A stretch of DNA of 64,000 nt from Ilumatobacteraceae bacterium. Its GTDB lineage: Bacteria; Actinomycetota; Acidimicrobiia; Acidimicrobiales; Ilumatobacteraceae. Shown here one piece after another: positions 23,729-31,582 of this stretch. The notes under the pieces were generated by a model. The model saw only the letters and a list, made by a program, of their open reading frames with translations, searched no databases and was not told the origin of the DNA. The DNA lies in NCBI GenBank assembly GCA_033344875.1, contig JAWPMO010000001.1, positions 3,745,595-3,809,594 of the forward strand, read 5' to 3'. Position 1 is the stretch's first letter, and each line of letters begins with the position of its first letter. Made by a program: the position numbers and the translations under genes.

Positions 23729-24231
23729 GAGCGGAGCTGTTCGATGATCGCCGCGGAGAAGGCCGGGAGGTCGTCGGGGTTGCGTGAGGAGATGAAGCGA
23801 CCGTCGACGACGACCTCGCGGTCGACGACGTCGGCACCGGCGTTCCGGAGGTCGGTTCGGATCGACGGCCACGACGTCATCGTCCTGCCGTTCACCAGTT
23901 CGGCTTCGATCAGCAGGCTGGGTGCGTGACACACGGCTGCGACCGGGACGTCGCGAGCGGCCATCCGCTTGACGAATTCGACGATGTCGTCGTCCGTGCG
24001 GAGATGATCGGGCGAGAACCCGCCGGGGATCACGAGCGCGGCGTAGTCGGCCGGGTCGGCGTCGGTCACGACGGTCGTGATGCTGACCTCGGTTCCGTTC
24101 TTGCCGGTCACGACACCGGTCTCGGTGCCGATGACGTCGACCTCGTGGCCGGCCTCGATCAGGGCAGCCTTGGGCGTGCCGAACTCACTGTCTTCGAAGT
24201 CGTCCGCGAGGACGAAGGCGATCTTGCTCAT
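23725..24231 (-). CDS. DJ-1/PfpI family protein (class I glutamine amidotransferase-like)
   Basis: 168 residues, typical for PfpI/YhbO. It has KIAFVLADDFEDSEFGTPK, VIPGGFSPDHLR and the nucleophile elbow AAVCHAPSLLIEA with Cys101-His102, and ends with VDGRFISSRNPDDLPAFSAAI. Members act as deglycases or chaperones in carbonyl stress. ATG 24231 is preceded by AAAGG at suitable distance. It is coupled to the flavin disulfide reductase downstream, suggesting a redox/electrophile-stress pair. Confidence 0.88.
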   Translation of the reverse strand: MSKIAFVLADDFEDSEFGTPKAALIEAGHEVDVIGTETGVVTGKNGTEVSITTVVTDADPADYAALVIPGGFSPDHLRTDDDIVEFVKRMAARDVPVAAVCHAPSLLIEAELVNGRTMTSWPSIRTDLRNAGADVVDREVVVDGRFISSRNPDDLPAFSAAIIEQLRS

Positions 24232-24376
24232 CTGAAACCTTTCCGTCACGGTCGTTCCGTGGACATCGGAGCGGTACCCGGTCAGCGCCGATTCATGCGC
24301 AGGATGTCGGCGGGCCCCCACGGTCGACCCGCGTGGACCGTCGTCGATGTCGTCAACGTCGTCGATGCAGCGACCG

Positions 24377-24964
24377 CTACCCGGCGCGGCGACCCTCTGC
24401 GATGGCCAGGATCGTCCCACCGCGCGCCCACCGCCCCGGGAGGCAGATCGGTTCGATGTCAGGGCTCACGTCGTGATACGAGCCGTCCGACAGCTTGAAC
24501 TGGTTCGGCTTGCTCGGACGCAGACGGTACCGGTAGTCGACGACTTGCAGCGGACCGAACTCCTCGGTCGCCCAGGCAACGGTGACGAGGTCGTCGTCGC
24601 AGTGTGGACACGCAGCGCCGGGGTCCCCCGACTGAACACCCGCATGCAACTCGCACGGTACCTGCACGGCGTGACGTCGGCGGTCGCGGCGGGTGTTCGC
24701 ACCAAGCGTGCTCGCGGCGCCGATCGGCCAGTCGACGGGCAGATCCCCACTCCTGCTGAAGTCGAACCAACGCCCGGCAGCCAACCAGCGCTCGACCGCT
24801 GCCCGCCCGGGGGTCAACGCGGTCGGCGCAACGTTCGTGGCGACACCTGGATCACGGCCGATGCGGTCGAGTCGCCGCAGTCGCGGCGATCGATCGACGC
24901 CGGCCGCGGCGGTGTCGAACCTGCGGTTGTCGAAGTCGCCTGTGAGTTCGATCGCGAAACTCAT
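24377..24964 (-). CDS. Hypothetical protein with a C-x2-H / C-x2-C metal site
   Basis: 195 residues, family not recognised. The N-terminus (MSFAIELTGDFDNRRFDTAA) looks like a beta strand start. Cys104-x2-His107 and Cys119-x2-Cys122 (PCELHAG, ACPHCDDD) form a plausible zinc site. The C-terminal half is rich in aromatic and charged residues. A good Shine-Dalgarno (GGGACGAGAGG on the minus strand) precedes ATG 24964, which favours this frame over the equally long frame on the other strand (24347-24997). Confidence 0.6.
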   Translation of the reverse strand: MSFAIELTGDFDNRRFDTAAAGVDRSPRLRRLDRIGRDPGVATNVAPTALTPGRAAVERWLAAGRWFDFSRSGDLPVDWPIGAASTLGANTRRDRRRHAVQVPCELHAGVQSGDPGAACPHCDDDLVTVAWATEEFGPLQVVDYRYRLRPSKPNQFKLSDGSYHDVSPDIEPICLPGRWARGGTILAIAEGRRAG

Positions 24965-25146
24965 CCTCTCGTCCCTTCCGTCACGGGTCGGTCATGACGA
25001 AGGTCGTGTACCCGTCGGAAACCCGATCCATGCCAGTGCGGGCGTTATTTCAGAGCCATCGCACTCGTCCTCGGATCAGACCGGGACCACCCGGACGTCT
25101 AGTCTCTGCTGGCGCCGTCGGATGTCGGCGGCAGGGAGGGGACGGG

Positions 25147-25788
25147 GTGTACGAGATGGATGTGGACGAGACGGTGGAGGGACGCCCCTGTACCGACGTG
25201 TCGTTGTACACACCCGACCTCGATCTGCTCGCCTACATGCTGCAGGACCTCCGCAGCCTGATCCGGTCGAGCGATGCCGGCAAGGTCGAACTCGTCGCCC
25301 ACGAACCGATCATGTGGGCGGTGCACGGTCTGCGTCGGCGGACGGTCGTGTGCGACCTCGAGCAGATCCGTCGGTACGACCGAGTGTGCACGGTCGGGTT
25401 CTTCGCCGAGCGACGTGAGTTGATCGACTACCCGTCGCTCGATGAGCTCGAACTGGGTCTGCTGCTCGAGTTCCGGAACTACCCGGGGATCCTCAGTTAC
25501 AGCTCGATCGAGCTCGCGAACGATTTCTGGGCCAATCTCGTGATCCACCGGGTGCCCGACGACACCGAGTCGTGGCGGGAGAGTTCGGCTCACGTCCGGG
25601 CCGTCGAGGTGTCACCGGAGCTGTACTCGGCCATCCGCATCCACAACGGGCACCTCGAGGGCGGGGTCGCCGGGAGCGGTGCGGTGGCGATCGACCGCAC
25701 CAAGTACTGGGACTACGAAGACGACCCGGTGTGGCAGGGCCTGCGAACTTTTGATCCGCCGCTCGAACGGATCAGGAAACAGGTCTGA
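25147..25788 (+). CDS. Hypothetical protein, 213 residues
   Basis: A soluble protein of mixed alpha/beta character with no signal or membrane segment. Recognisable features are TDVSLYTPDLDLLAYMLQDL, a MWAVHGLRRRTVVCDLEQIR segment and IHNGHLEGGVAGSGAVAID; none points me to a family. A Shine-Dalgarno (GGGAGGGGA, ending 5 bases upstream) favours GTG 25147 over ATG 25156. TAGTCT at 25101-25106 may be the -10 of a leadered transcript. The 3' end overlaps the convergent phosphatase gene by 17 bases. Confidence 0.65.
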   Translation: MYEMDVDETVEGRPCTDVSLYTPDLDLLAYMLQDLRSLIRSSDAGKVELVAHEPIMWAVHGLRRRTVVCDLEQIRRYDRVCTVGFFAERRELIDYPSLDELELGLLLEFRNYPGILSYSSIELANDFWANLVIHRVPDDTESWRESSAHVRAVEVSPELYSAIRIHNGHLEGGVAGSGAVAIDRTKYWDYEDDPVWQGLRTFDPPLERIRKQV

Positions 25789-27529
25789 CGGCGTCGTCGT
25801 TCGCAGCGGTGGCGACGTGCAACGTCACGATCGCGACGTCGTCGCGCTGGTGCCGCGTCGGGTGCAGTTCGCGCACGATGTGGTGCGCGAGTTCGGGAGC
25901 CGCACGATCGGCGGAGCCGAGCACGGTTCGGAGCGCGTCGACCCCGATGTCGAGCGACTCGCCCGGGTGCTCGACGAGGCCGTCGGTGTAGAGCACCAGG
26001 GTGTCGCCGGGGCAGAGGGTGTGGGTCTGCACGGTGTACTCGTGGTCAAAACCGGAACCGAGCGGCGGGCCGCTGGTCGTGCCGAGGGTGGCCGACGTAC
26101 CGTCGGCGGCGACGAGCACCGGGAGCGGGTGCCCGGCGGTGACCCATCGCAACTCGAGGGTGGTCTGGTCGAGAATGGCGACGATCGCCGTCGTGAAGCT
26201 GGATGCCAGCTCGGTCAGGACGTTCGCCGCCGCGAGAGCGATCTGGTCGGGTTCGTGGCCCAGGAGCGCCAGCGTGTGCACCGTCGAGCGTGCCCGCGCC
26301 ATCTCACCGACGGCGACCGAGCCGTGGTTCGCGACGTCGCCGATCGCGATGAGCGTCGATTCGTTGCCGAGGTCGATGAGGTCGTACCAGTCGCCGCCGG
26401 CCGACGCGACGACGGTTGCCGCTCGGTACACGTGGGTGGTGACGACGCCGTCGATCGGGTCGAGCCGCGCCTCGAAGGCCTGCTCGATCGACCGCAACAC
26501 CGTGGTCTGCTCGGCCAGCAGTCGGGCGCGCGAGGCCGCCTGTGCGGTCAGGTTCGCCAGCGTGTAGAGCGCGAGCCTGACGGGGGTGTCGAACTGATTG
26601 GGCTGGTCGAAGATGACCCCGATCGCGCCGGCGACGTCGTCGTCGGTCCGGAGCGGGAGCACCGCCCAGGCACCGTGTCCGCTGCGCTCGGTCACGTCGG
26701 CATGGTCCGGGTACCGTTTGTCGAACGCCTCACGGTTGGAGAAGAACAACGGTTCACCGGTGGAGAGCACGTCGGAGAACGGTTCACGACCGGGCTCGAT
26801 CGTGAACGAATGCCACTCGGCGACGGTCGCGGCAGCGATGCCGGCGGAGGTCACCATGCCGAGGCGATCGCCGTTCGCGAGGATCAGCGACCCGGCCGAC
26901 GCACCGACCATCGCCAAGCCGTCGCGCATGACGGCGCGCCCCACCTCGTCGGGATTCGCCGCCCCGACCAGTGACGACGCCAGGTCGTTGAGGTTGCGGA
27001 GTCGTGTCACCGCAGCGGTGAACACGTCGTCGACCGCATGTGTCTGCGTGGGCGACGAGGCGGTCGCCGCCTCACCGTCGGCCTGCAGACGGAGACGTTC
27101 GTCGATGAAGGCGGTGACCTCCTCCGGGTGGTTCACCACCAGTTCGACGTGGCCGTCGCCATCGAACAGCGGGAAGTTGGTGACGTGCCAGTACCGCGGC
27201 TGGTATTCGCCGTCGGTGAGCACGTCGTAGCGCATCAACGGCATCGAATCGATCGCACCGAACGCGAGCACGGCCGTCAGCGAACGACGCAGGCTCGACG
27301 GGGAAAGGTCGTCACGTATCGACGGGTTCTCCGGGAAGACCTCGAAGACGTTCCGACCGATGAGATCGGCGGTGCTGCGGCCGGTCACGGCGAGATAGGC
27401 CGAGTTGACGGCCACGTAGTCGAAGTCCGTGGTCAGGACGGCGAGCGGCGACTCGATCGTGTCGAAGATGTCGGCCAGCCGCGTGCCGAGCACGCGCCAG
27501 GTATCGACGGAGAGTTCGGCGTCGTTCAC
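25772..27529 (-). CDS. PAS-GAF-PP2C (SpoIIE/RsbU-type) serine phosphatase
   Basis: 585 residues. A PAS domain (about 20-130; FDYVAVNSAYLAVTGRSTAD) precedes a GAF domain (about 190-335; ANLTAQAASRARLLAEQTTV marks its end) and a PP2C-type phosphatase (about 350-575). Metal-binding aspartates are in SAGGDWYDLIDL, IAIGDVANHG, LVLYTDGLVE and RDDVAIVTL. GDVANHG replaces the usual GDVxGHG. Such proteins dephosphorylate anti-sigma-factor antagonists. The partner genes are not adjacent. GTG 27529 is chosen over TTG 27538 because TACGTT (opposite strand 27537-27542) ends 7 bases before it. Confidence 0.87.
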   Translation of the reverse strand: MNDAELSVDTWRVLGTRLADIFDTIESPLAVLTTDFDYVAVNSAYLAVTGRSTADLIGRNVFEVFPENPSIRDDLSPSSLRRSLTAVLAFGAIDSMPLMRYDVLTDGEYQPRYWHVTNFPLFDGDGHVELVVNHPEEVTAFIDERLRLQADGEAATASSPTQTHAVDDVFTAAVTRLRNLNDLASSLVGAANPDEVGRAVMRDGLAMVGASAGSLILANGDRLGMVTSAGIAAATVAEWHSFTIEPGREPFSDVLSTGEPLFFSNREAFDKRYPDHADVTERSGHGAWAVLPLRTDDDVAGAIGVIFDQPNQFDTPVRLALYTLANLTAQAASRARLLAEQTTVLRSIEQAFEARLDPIDGVVTTHVYRAATVVASAGGDWYDLIDLGNESTLIAIGDVANHGSVAVGEMARARSTVHTLALLGHEPDQIALAAANVLTELASSFTTAIVAILDQTTLELRWVTAGHPLPVLVAADGTSATLGTTSGPPLGSGFDHEYTVQTHTLCPGDTLVLYTDGLVEHPGESLDIGVDALRTVLGSADRAAPELAHHIVRELHPTRHQRDDVAIVTLHVATAANDDAVRPVS

Positions 27530-27586
27530 TGCTCTCAACGTACCCCAAGTACGCGCACGCCGCGTTCGGATCGACGCGGTCGGTGC

Positions 27587-28282
27587 TCAGCTGCCCCAGC
27601 GGGACTGACCGAAGCGGTAGCCGACCGATCGGACCGTCGCGATGAGATTGGCGTACTCCTCGCCGAGCTTGGCGCGGAGGCGCCGGATGTGGACATCGAC
27701 GGTGCGGGCGCCGCCGTAGTACTCGTACCCCCAGACTCGGGAGAGCAGGATCTCACGGGTGAACACCTTGCCGGGGTTCTGCGCGAGGAACTTCAGCAGC
27801 TCGTACTCCATGTAGGTCAGATCGAGCGGTCGCTTCGCGATCGTCGCCTGGTAGGTCTCGAGGTTGAGCAGGAGTTCGCCATACTCGACCAGGTCGCTGC
27901 GAGCCTCTGCGACACCGGCATTCGTCCACATCAGGTGTCGGACCCGGGTCTCGAACTCGGCCGGATGGAACGGCGTGAGACAGAAGTCGTCGAACAGTTC
28001 GTCGCGCAACTCGAGCTCGCCCAGCTGTGCGCCGCCGATCAGCACCATGATGCTGCCGGACGTGTCGTCTTTGCGGAGGCTGCGAGCGAACGCCCACGCA
28101 CTCTCGGTCGACTCGGTGCAATCGATGATCGCCCCGGCCCAGCCGTCGGAGGGCTCGATGTCGGACGCCTCGTCGAGCGACCCGATGCCCTTCCACGAGT
28201 AGCCGGCCAGATCGAGCACCCGAGCGACATCGGGGGTCACCGCCGCCGAGAACACGGCGATCGGGCGCGGTTCGTCGGTCAC
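27587..28282 (-). CDS. Atypical OmpR-family response regulator, GlnR-like
   Basis: 231 residues. The C-terminal winged helix is clear (LTYMEYELLKFLAQNPGKVF; GGARTVDVHIRRLRAKLG; TVRSVGYRF). The N-terminal receiver is degenerate: the acidic pair after the first strand is absent (RPIAVFSAA), Asp54 remains in AIIDCTES, and the conserved lysine is lost (CLTPFHPAEF). This is the pattern of orphan regulators such as actinobacterial GlnR. Its GTG overlaps the glnA stop (GTGA), so it is made together with glutamine synthetase. A role in nitrogen control is inferred from the fold and this coupling. Confidence 0.82.
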   Translation of the reverse strand: MTDEPRPIAVFSAAVTPDVARVLDLAGYSWKGIGSLDEASDIEPSDGWAGAIIDCTESTESAWAFARSLRKDDTSGSIMVLIGGAQLGELELRDELFDDFCLTPFHPAEFETRVRHLMWTNAGVAEARSDLVEYGELLLNLETYQATIAKRPLDLTYMEYELLKFLAQNPGKVFTREILLSRVWGYEYYGGARTVDVHIRRLRAKLGEEYANLIATVRSVGYRFGQSRWGS

Positions 28283-29619
28283 CACGCCCCCAGGTATCGA
28301 TCGAGTTCGAACTGGCTGACGTGCGTCTTGTAGTCGCGCCATTCGCGGCGCTTGTTGCGCAGGAACCACTCGAAGATGTGGTCGCCGAGCGCCTCGTGGA
28401 CGAGTTCGGACCGTTCCATGGTCCGCAGCGCCTCGTCGAGTGAGTGCGGGAGCTGGTTGATGCCGAGCTTGGCGAGCGCCGCGTCATCCATCTCGAACAG
28501 GTTCGCGTCGGCTTCCTCCGGCAGTTCGTAGCTCTCGTTGATCCCGCGCATCCCGGCCGCGAGGAGCAGGCTGAACGCGAGGTACGGGTTGCAGCCCGGG
28601 TCGGGTGAGCGGTACTCGAGGCGAGTCGCGACCGGATTGGCGTTCTTCGCGATCGGCACACGGATCAGGCCGCTGCGGTTGTTGCGCGCCCAGCTGATGT
28701 GGACCGGAGCCTCGAAGCCGGGGACCAATCGCTTGTAGCTGTTGACGGTCTGGTTGGTGATCGCGGTGATCTCAGCGGCGTGGACGATCAGGCCCGCCAT
28801 GAACGACTTGGCGAGCGGCGAGAGCTGATGGGGGTCGTCTGGGTCGTGGAAGGCGTTCTCGTCACCGCGGAACAGCGACATGTGCAGATGCATCCCCGAG
28901 CCCTGGAGTCCCTCGAGCGGCTTGGGCATGAACGTGGCGTACACACCCTGGCTCGCGGCGACCTCCTTGACGACGAGCTGGAAGGTCATGACGCTGTCGG
29001 CCATCGTGAGCGCGTCGGTGTGGCGCAGGTCGATCTCCTGCTGGCTCGGCGAGTCTTCGTGGAAGCTGTACTCGACCGGGATGCTCATCTGCTCCAGCTT
29101 GCGGATCGTCTCCTTGCGCAGGTTCCCGGCCGCATCGCGGGTCGTGAGGTCGAAGTAGCTGCCCTGGTCGAGCGGCACGGGACGCTGGCCGGGCCCGGTC
29201 GGCTGTTCGAAGTAGAAGAACTCGATGTCCGGAGCGATGTAGAACGTGAAGCCCTCGTCGTGAGCGGCCTGGACGTGGCGGCGGAGCACCTGCCGGGGAT
29301 CGCCCTGGAACGGGGTGCCGTCGAGGTTCTGGATGTCGCAGAAGACGCGCGCCTCGGCGGCTCCGGGTTCGCTCCAGGGGATCAGCTCGAAGGTGTCGGG
29401 GTCGGGGACGGCGAGCACGTCGGATTCCTGGATGCGCGAGAACCCGTCGATCGACGACCCGTCGAACGTCATGCCGTCCTCGAGGGCGTTCTCGAGTTCG
29501 GCTGGGCTGATCGCGAAGCTCTTGAGATCGCCGAGCACGTCGGTGAACCACAGGCGTACGAGACGCACGCCGCGCTCCTCGACGGTGCGCAGCACGTAGT
29601 CGCGGTGTTGATCGAGCAT
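28279..29619 (-). CDS. glnA: Glutamine synthetase, type I (GlnA2-like)
   Basis: 446 residues, the length of the shorter actinobacterial type I enzymes such as GlnA2. Catalytic segments are MTFDGSSIDGFSRIQESD, APDIEFFYFE, GSGMHLHMSLF, LVPGFEAPVHISWARNNRSG and the NPVATRLEYRSPDPGCNPYL tail. The adenylylation-loop tyrosine signature (NLYDLP) of GlnA1 is not seen. Whether it makes glutamine or gamma-glutamylates another amine cannot be decided. It lies downstream of glnII on the same strand behind a strong terminator, and upstream of the overlapping regulator gene. Confidence 0.9.
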   Translation of the reverse strand: MLDQHRDYVLRTVEERGVRLVRLWFTDVLGDLKSFAISPAELENALEDGMTFDGSSIDGFSRIQESDVLAVPDPDTFELIPWSEPGAAEARVFCDIQNLDGTPFQGDPRQVLRRHVQAAHDEGFTFYIAPDIEFFYFEQPTGPGQRPVPLDQGSYFDLTTRDAAGNLRKETIRKLEQMSIPVEYSFHEDSPSQQEIDLRHTDALTMADSVMTFQLVVKEVAASQGVYATFMPKPLEGLQGSGMHLHMSLFRGDENAFHDPDDPHQLSPLAKSFMAGLIVHAAEITAITNQTVNSYKRLVPGFEAPVHISWARNNRSGLIRVPIAKNANPVATRLEYRSPDPGCNPYLAFSLLLAAGMRGINESYELPEEADANLFEMDDAALAKLGINQLPHSLDEALRTMERSELVHEALGDHIFEWFLRNKRREWRDYKTHVSQFELDRYLGAW

Positions 29620-29682
29620 GGCGGTTCCAGTCTGATGGATCGAGGGCCGAGATGGAAGCGTCGGCCGGGAGAGAACAGAAAG

Positions 29683-29716
29683 CGAACGGGGGCCTCGCGT
29701 GCGAGGCCCCCGTTCG
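29683..29716 (-). terminator. 16-bp perfect terminator after glnII
   Basis: Arms 29683-29698 and 29701-29716 are perfectly complementary around a 2-base centre. Read on the minus strand, the stem is followed by CTTTCTGTTCTCTC. It lies 31 bases after the glnII stop and should separate glnII from glnA transcription. Confidence 0.85.
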
Positions 29717-29747
29717 ACGAGTATCGGTCGGCCCCGGAGGGCCGAAC

Positions 29748-30812
29748 TCACTTCTTGGTGGCAGCCTTCTTCGCCGCCGTCTTCTTCGCGCCGGGCTTCT
29801 TGCCGGCCTTCGGGTCGCCACAGACGACCTCGGTCAGCATGCGAGCCACCACGTACGGATCGCAGTTGGCGTTCGGGCGACGGTCTTCGGCGTAGCCCTT
29901 CTTGTCGACGGCGACCTGCCACGGGATGCGGATCGACGAGCCACGGTCGGAGACGCCGTAGCTGAAGTGCTCCCACGACGCGGTCTCGTGGGCACCGGTG
30001 AGACGGTCCTTGATGCCGTCGCCGTACCCCTCGAGCAGTTCGAGGTAATTGTCACCGACGGCGTCGCAGGCGGCGATCACGGCGTCGTAGCCGTTCCGCA
30101 TGGCGTTGTTCGAGAAGTTCGTGTGGCAGCCGGCGCCGTTCCAGTCGCCCTTTTCGGGCTTGGCGGCGAAGCTGATGACGACGTCGTACTCCTCGGCGAT
30201 GCGGTGGAGCAACCACCGTGCGATGTGCATGTGATCGCCGACCTCGGTCGGGCCGGCCGGACCGATCTGGAACTCCCACTGTCCGGGCATGACCTCGGGG
30301 TTCGTGCCGGAGATCTTGAGGCCGGCGTCGATGCAGGCCTGGGTGTGCTCCTCGACGATGTCTCGGCCGCTGATGCGACCGGTGCCGACGCCGCAGTAGT
30401 ACGGGCCCTGCGGTGCGGGCAGGCCGCCACCGTCGGGGAAGCCGAGCGGGCGCCCGTTGGCGCGGAGCATCGTGTACTCCTGCTCCATGCCGAACCACAT
30501 GTCCTGGTCGGCGTACTTCTTGGAAGCGGCGCGGGCTGCGGCGCGGGTGTTGGTCGGGTGCGGACGACCGTTGACGAGCATGACCTCGCACATGACGAGC
30601 ACGTTGCGACCGCCGCGGATCGGGTCGTGGCAGGTGAAGACCGGCTTGAGGACGCAGTCGGACTTGTCGCCCGTGGCTTGGTTGGTCGACGAGCCGTCGA
30701 AGCCCCACACGGGCATCTCCGAGGTGTCGTCGTGCATGATCTTCGTCTTGCTGCGAAGCATGGGGGTCGGCTCGGTTCCGTCGAGCCAGATGTATTCAGC
30801 TTGGTACGCCAC
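29748..30812 (-). CDS. glnII: Glutamine synthetase, type II (eukaryote-like)
   Basis: 354 residues. Type II hallmarks are EYIWLDGTEPTPMLRSKTKI, WGFDGSSTNQATGDKSD, WFGMEQEYTM, NPEVMPGQWEFQIGP, GDWNGAGCHTNFSN and HETASWEHFSYGVSDRGSSI. It condenses ammonia and glutamate and is normally induced under nitrogen limitation. The C-terminus ends in an unusual lysine/alanine tail (GKKPGAKKTAAKKAATKK). GTG 30812 is the likely start: GGAAGGA ends 7 bases upstream and TACTAT at 30836-30841 (minus) sits right for a transcript starting near 30829. ATG 30833 would fall next to that -10. Confidence 0.92.
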   Translation of the reverse strand: MAYQAEYIWLDGTEPTPMLRSKTKIMHDDTSEMPVWGFDGSSTNQATGDKSDCVLKPVFTCHDPIRGGRNVLVMCEVMLVNGRPHPTNTRAAARAASKKYADQDMWFGMEQEYTMLRANGRPLGFPDGGGLPAPQGPYYCGVGTGRISGRDIVEEHTQACIDAGLKISGTNPEVMPGQWEFQIGPAGPTEVGDHMHIARWLLHRIAEEYDVVISFAAKPEKGDWNGAGCHTNFSNNAMRNGYDAVIAACDAVGDNYLELLEGYGDGIKDRLTGAHETASWEHFSYGVSDRGSSIRIPWQVAVDKKGYAEDRRPNANCDPYVVARMLTEVVCGDPKAGKKPGAKKTAAKKAATKK

Positions 30813-30835
30813 GAGTGGGTCCTTCCACGTCATCA

Positions 30836-30908
30836 GATAGTAGGGGCAGCGGCACGATGCCACTGGGCGATGACACGACCATGTTCGCAATGTGAACGCC
30901 GTGTGAAC
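30836..30908 (-). promoter_or_regulatory. glnII promoter with PHO-box-like 11-base direct repeats
   Basis: On the minus strand, GTTCACACGGC (30898-30908) and GTTCACATTGC (30887-30897) are adjacent 11-base repeats matching the actinobacterial PhoP direct-repeat unit (GTTCACC plus four bases). GAAC directly follows, so a GTTC-N7-GAAC palindrome (30883-30897) is also present. The -10 TACTAT (30836-30841) has only a weak -35 (AGTGGC at 30859-30864), as expected for an activated promoter. PhoP is known to bind glnII in Streptomyces. Confidence 0.55.
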
Positions 30909-30975
30909 AAACCCGGGGCTGTGCTGGAACCGGCAGGTGAGCTGGTGACCGAGACGCCACGGGTACTCTCGGGGC

Positions 30976-31515
30976 ATGTCGTTCGAGGCGCGTCGACGCC
31001 GACGAACCACCCCGCTCAGCGCCGCCGTGCTGGTGCTGATCGGTGTCGGTTCCGGTTGTTCGTTCTCGGGATCCGATGGTTCGAGCGCTGCCTCGGCGAC
31101 GCAACCGCTCGACGGCACGGTCGTCGCGACCGACCTGGCTCCGAGCCAGATCGACGCCTCCACCGTGCCGCCGCCGGCCCGCGTCCCGTCGTGCACCGCC
31201 GAGGCCGTCGACGTCGTCGCCGGTGAGCGGGTGGACGGCGTCGATCAGGTCGTCGACCTGATCAACCGTGGTTCGGTCAGGTGCGATGTCGACATCAGTG
31301 GCACGGCGAACGCGTCGGCCGACATCGAGCCGAGTGTCGTCCTCGGACCCGGCGAGATCGGTCATGTCTGGGTGTCGGATCGCGGTGGGTGCGATCGGAC
31401 CACGGCCGATCCTCCAGTCGAATTCGATGTGATCGTCAACGGTGTCGTGTACCCGATGGTGACCACCTTCGTCGCCCATTGCGGTGTGGAGCTCTGGGCG
31501 TTCTTCACTGACTGA
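30976..31515 (+). CDS. Secreted lipoprotein, hypothetical
   Basis: 179 residues. The signal MSFEARRRRRTTPLSAAVLV has a very basic start and ends in the lipobox GVGSGC, with lipid attachment near residue 28. A Ser/Thr/Pro linker is followed by a small beta domain with four cysteines (VPSCTAEAVD, RCDVDISG, GGCDRTT, HCGVELW), likely two disulfides. It vaguely resembles DUF4232-type domains. TACTCT at 30964-30969 ends 6 bases before the ATG. Confidence 0.7.
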   Translation: MSFEARRRRRTTPLSAAVLVLIGVGSGCSFSGSDGSSAASATQPLDGTVVATDLAPSQIDASTVPPPARVPSCTAEAVDVVAGERVDGVDQVVDLINRGSVRCDVDISGTANASADIEPSVVLGPGEIGHVWVSDRGGCDRTTADPPVEFDVIVNGVVYPMVTTFVAHCGVELWAFFTD

Positions 31516-31582
31516 TGCGCTCGCTCGGTACCGTCTGGACCCCTTCGGCTCGCGCGCCTAGACATCCCACGGGCGGTAGGTG

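Noticed and set aside
24347-24997. 216-codon plus-strand frame opposite the zinc-site hypothetical protein
   Set aside because: No ribosome-binding site or promoter hexamer and a less protein-like composition; the minus-strand frame has a strong Shine-Dalgarno and a C-x2-H/C-x2-C pattern.
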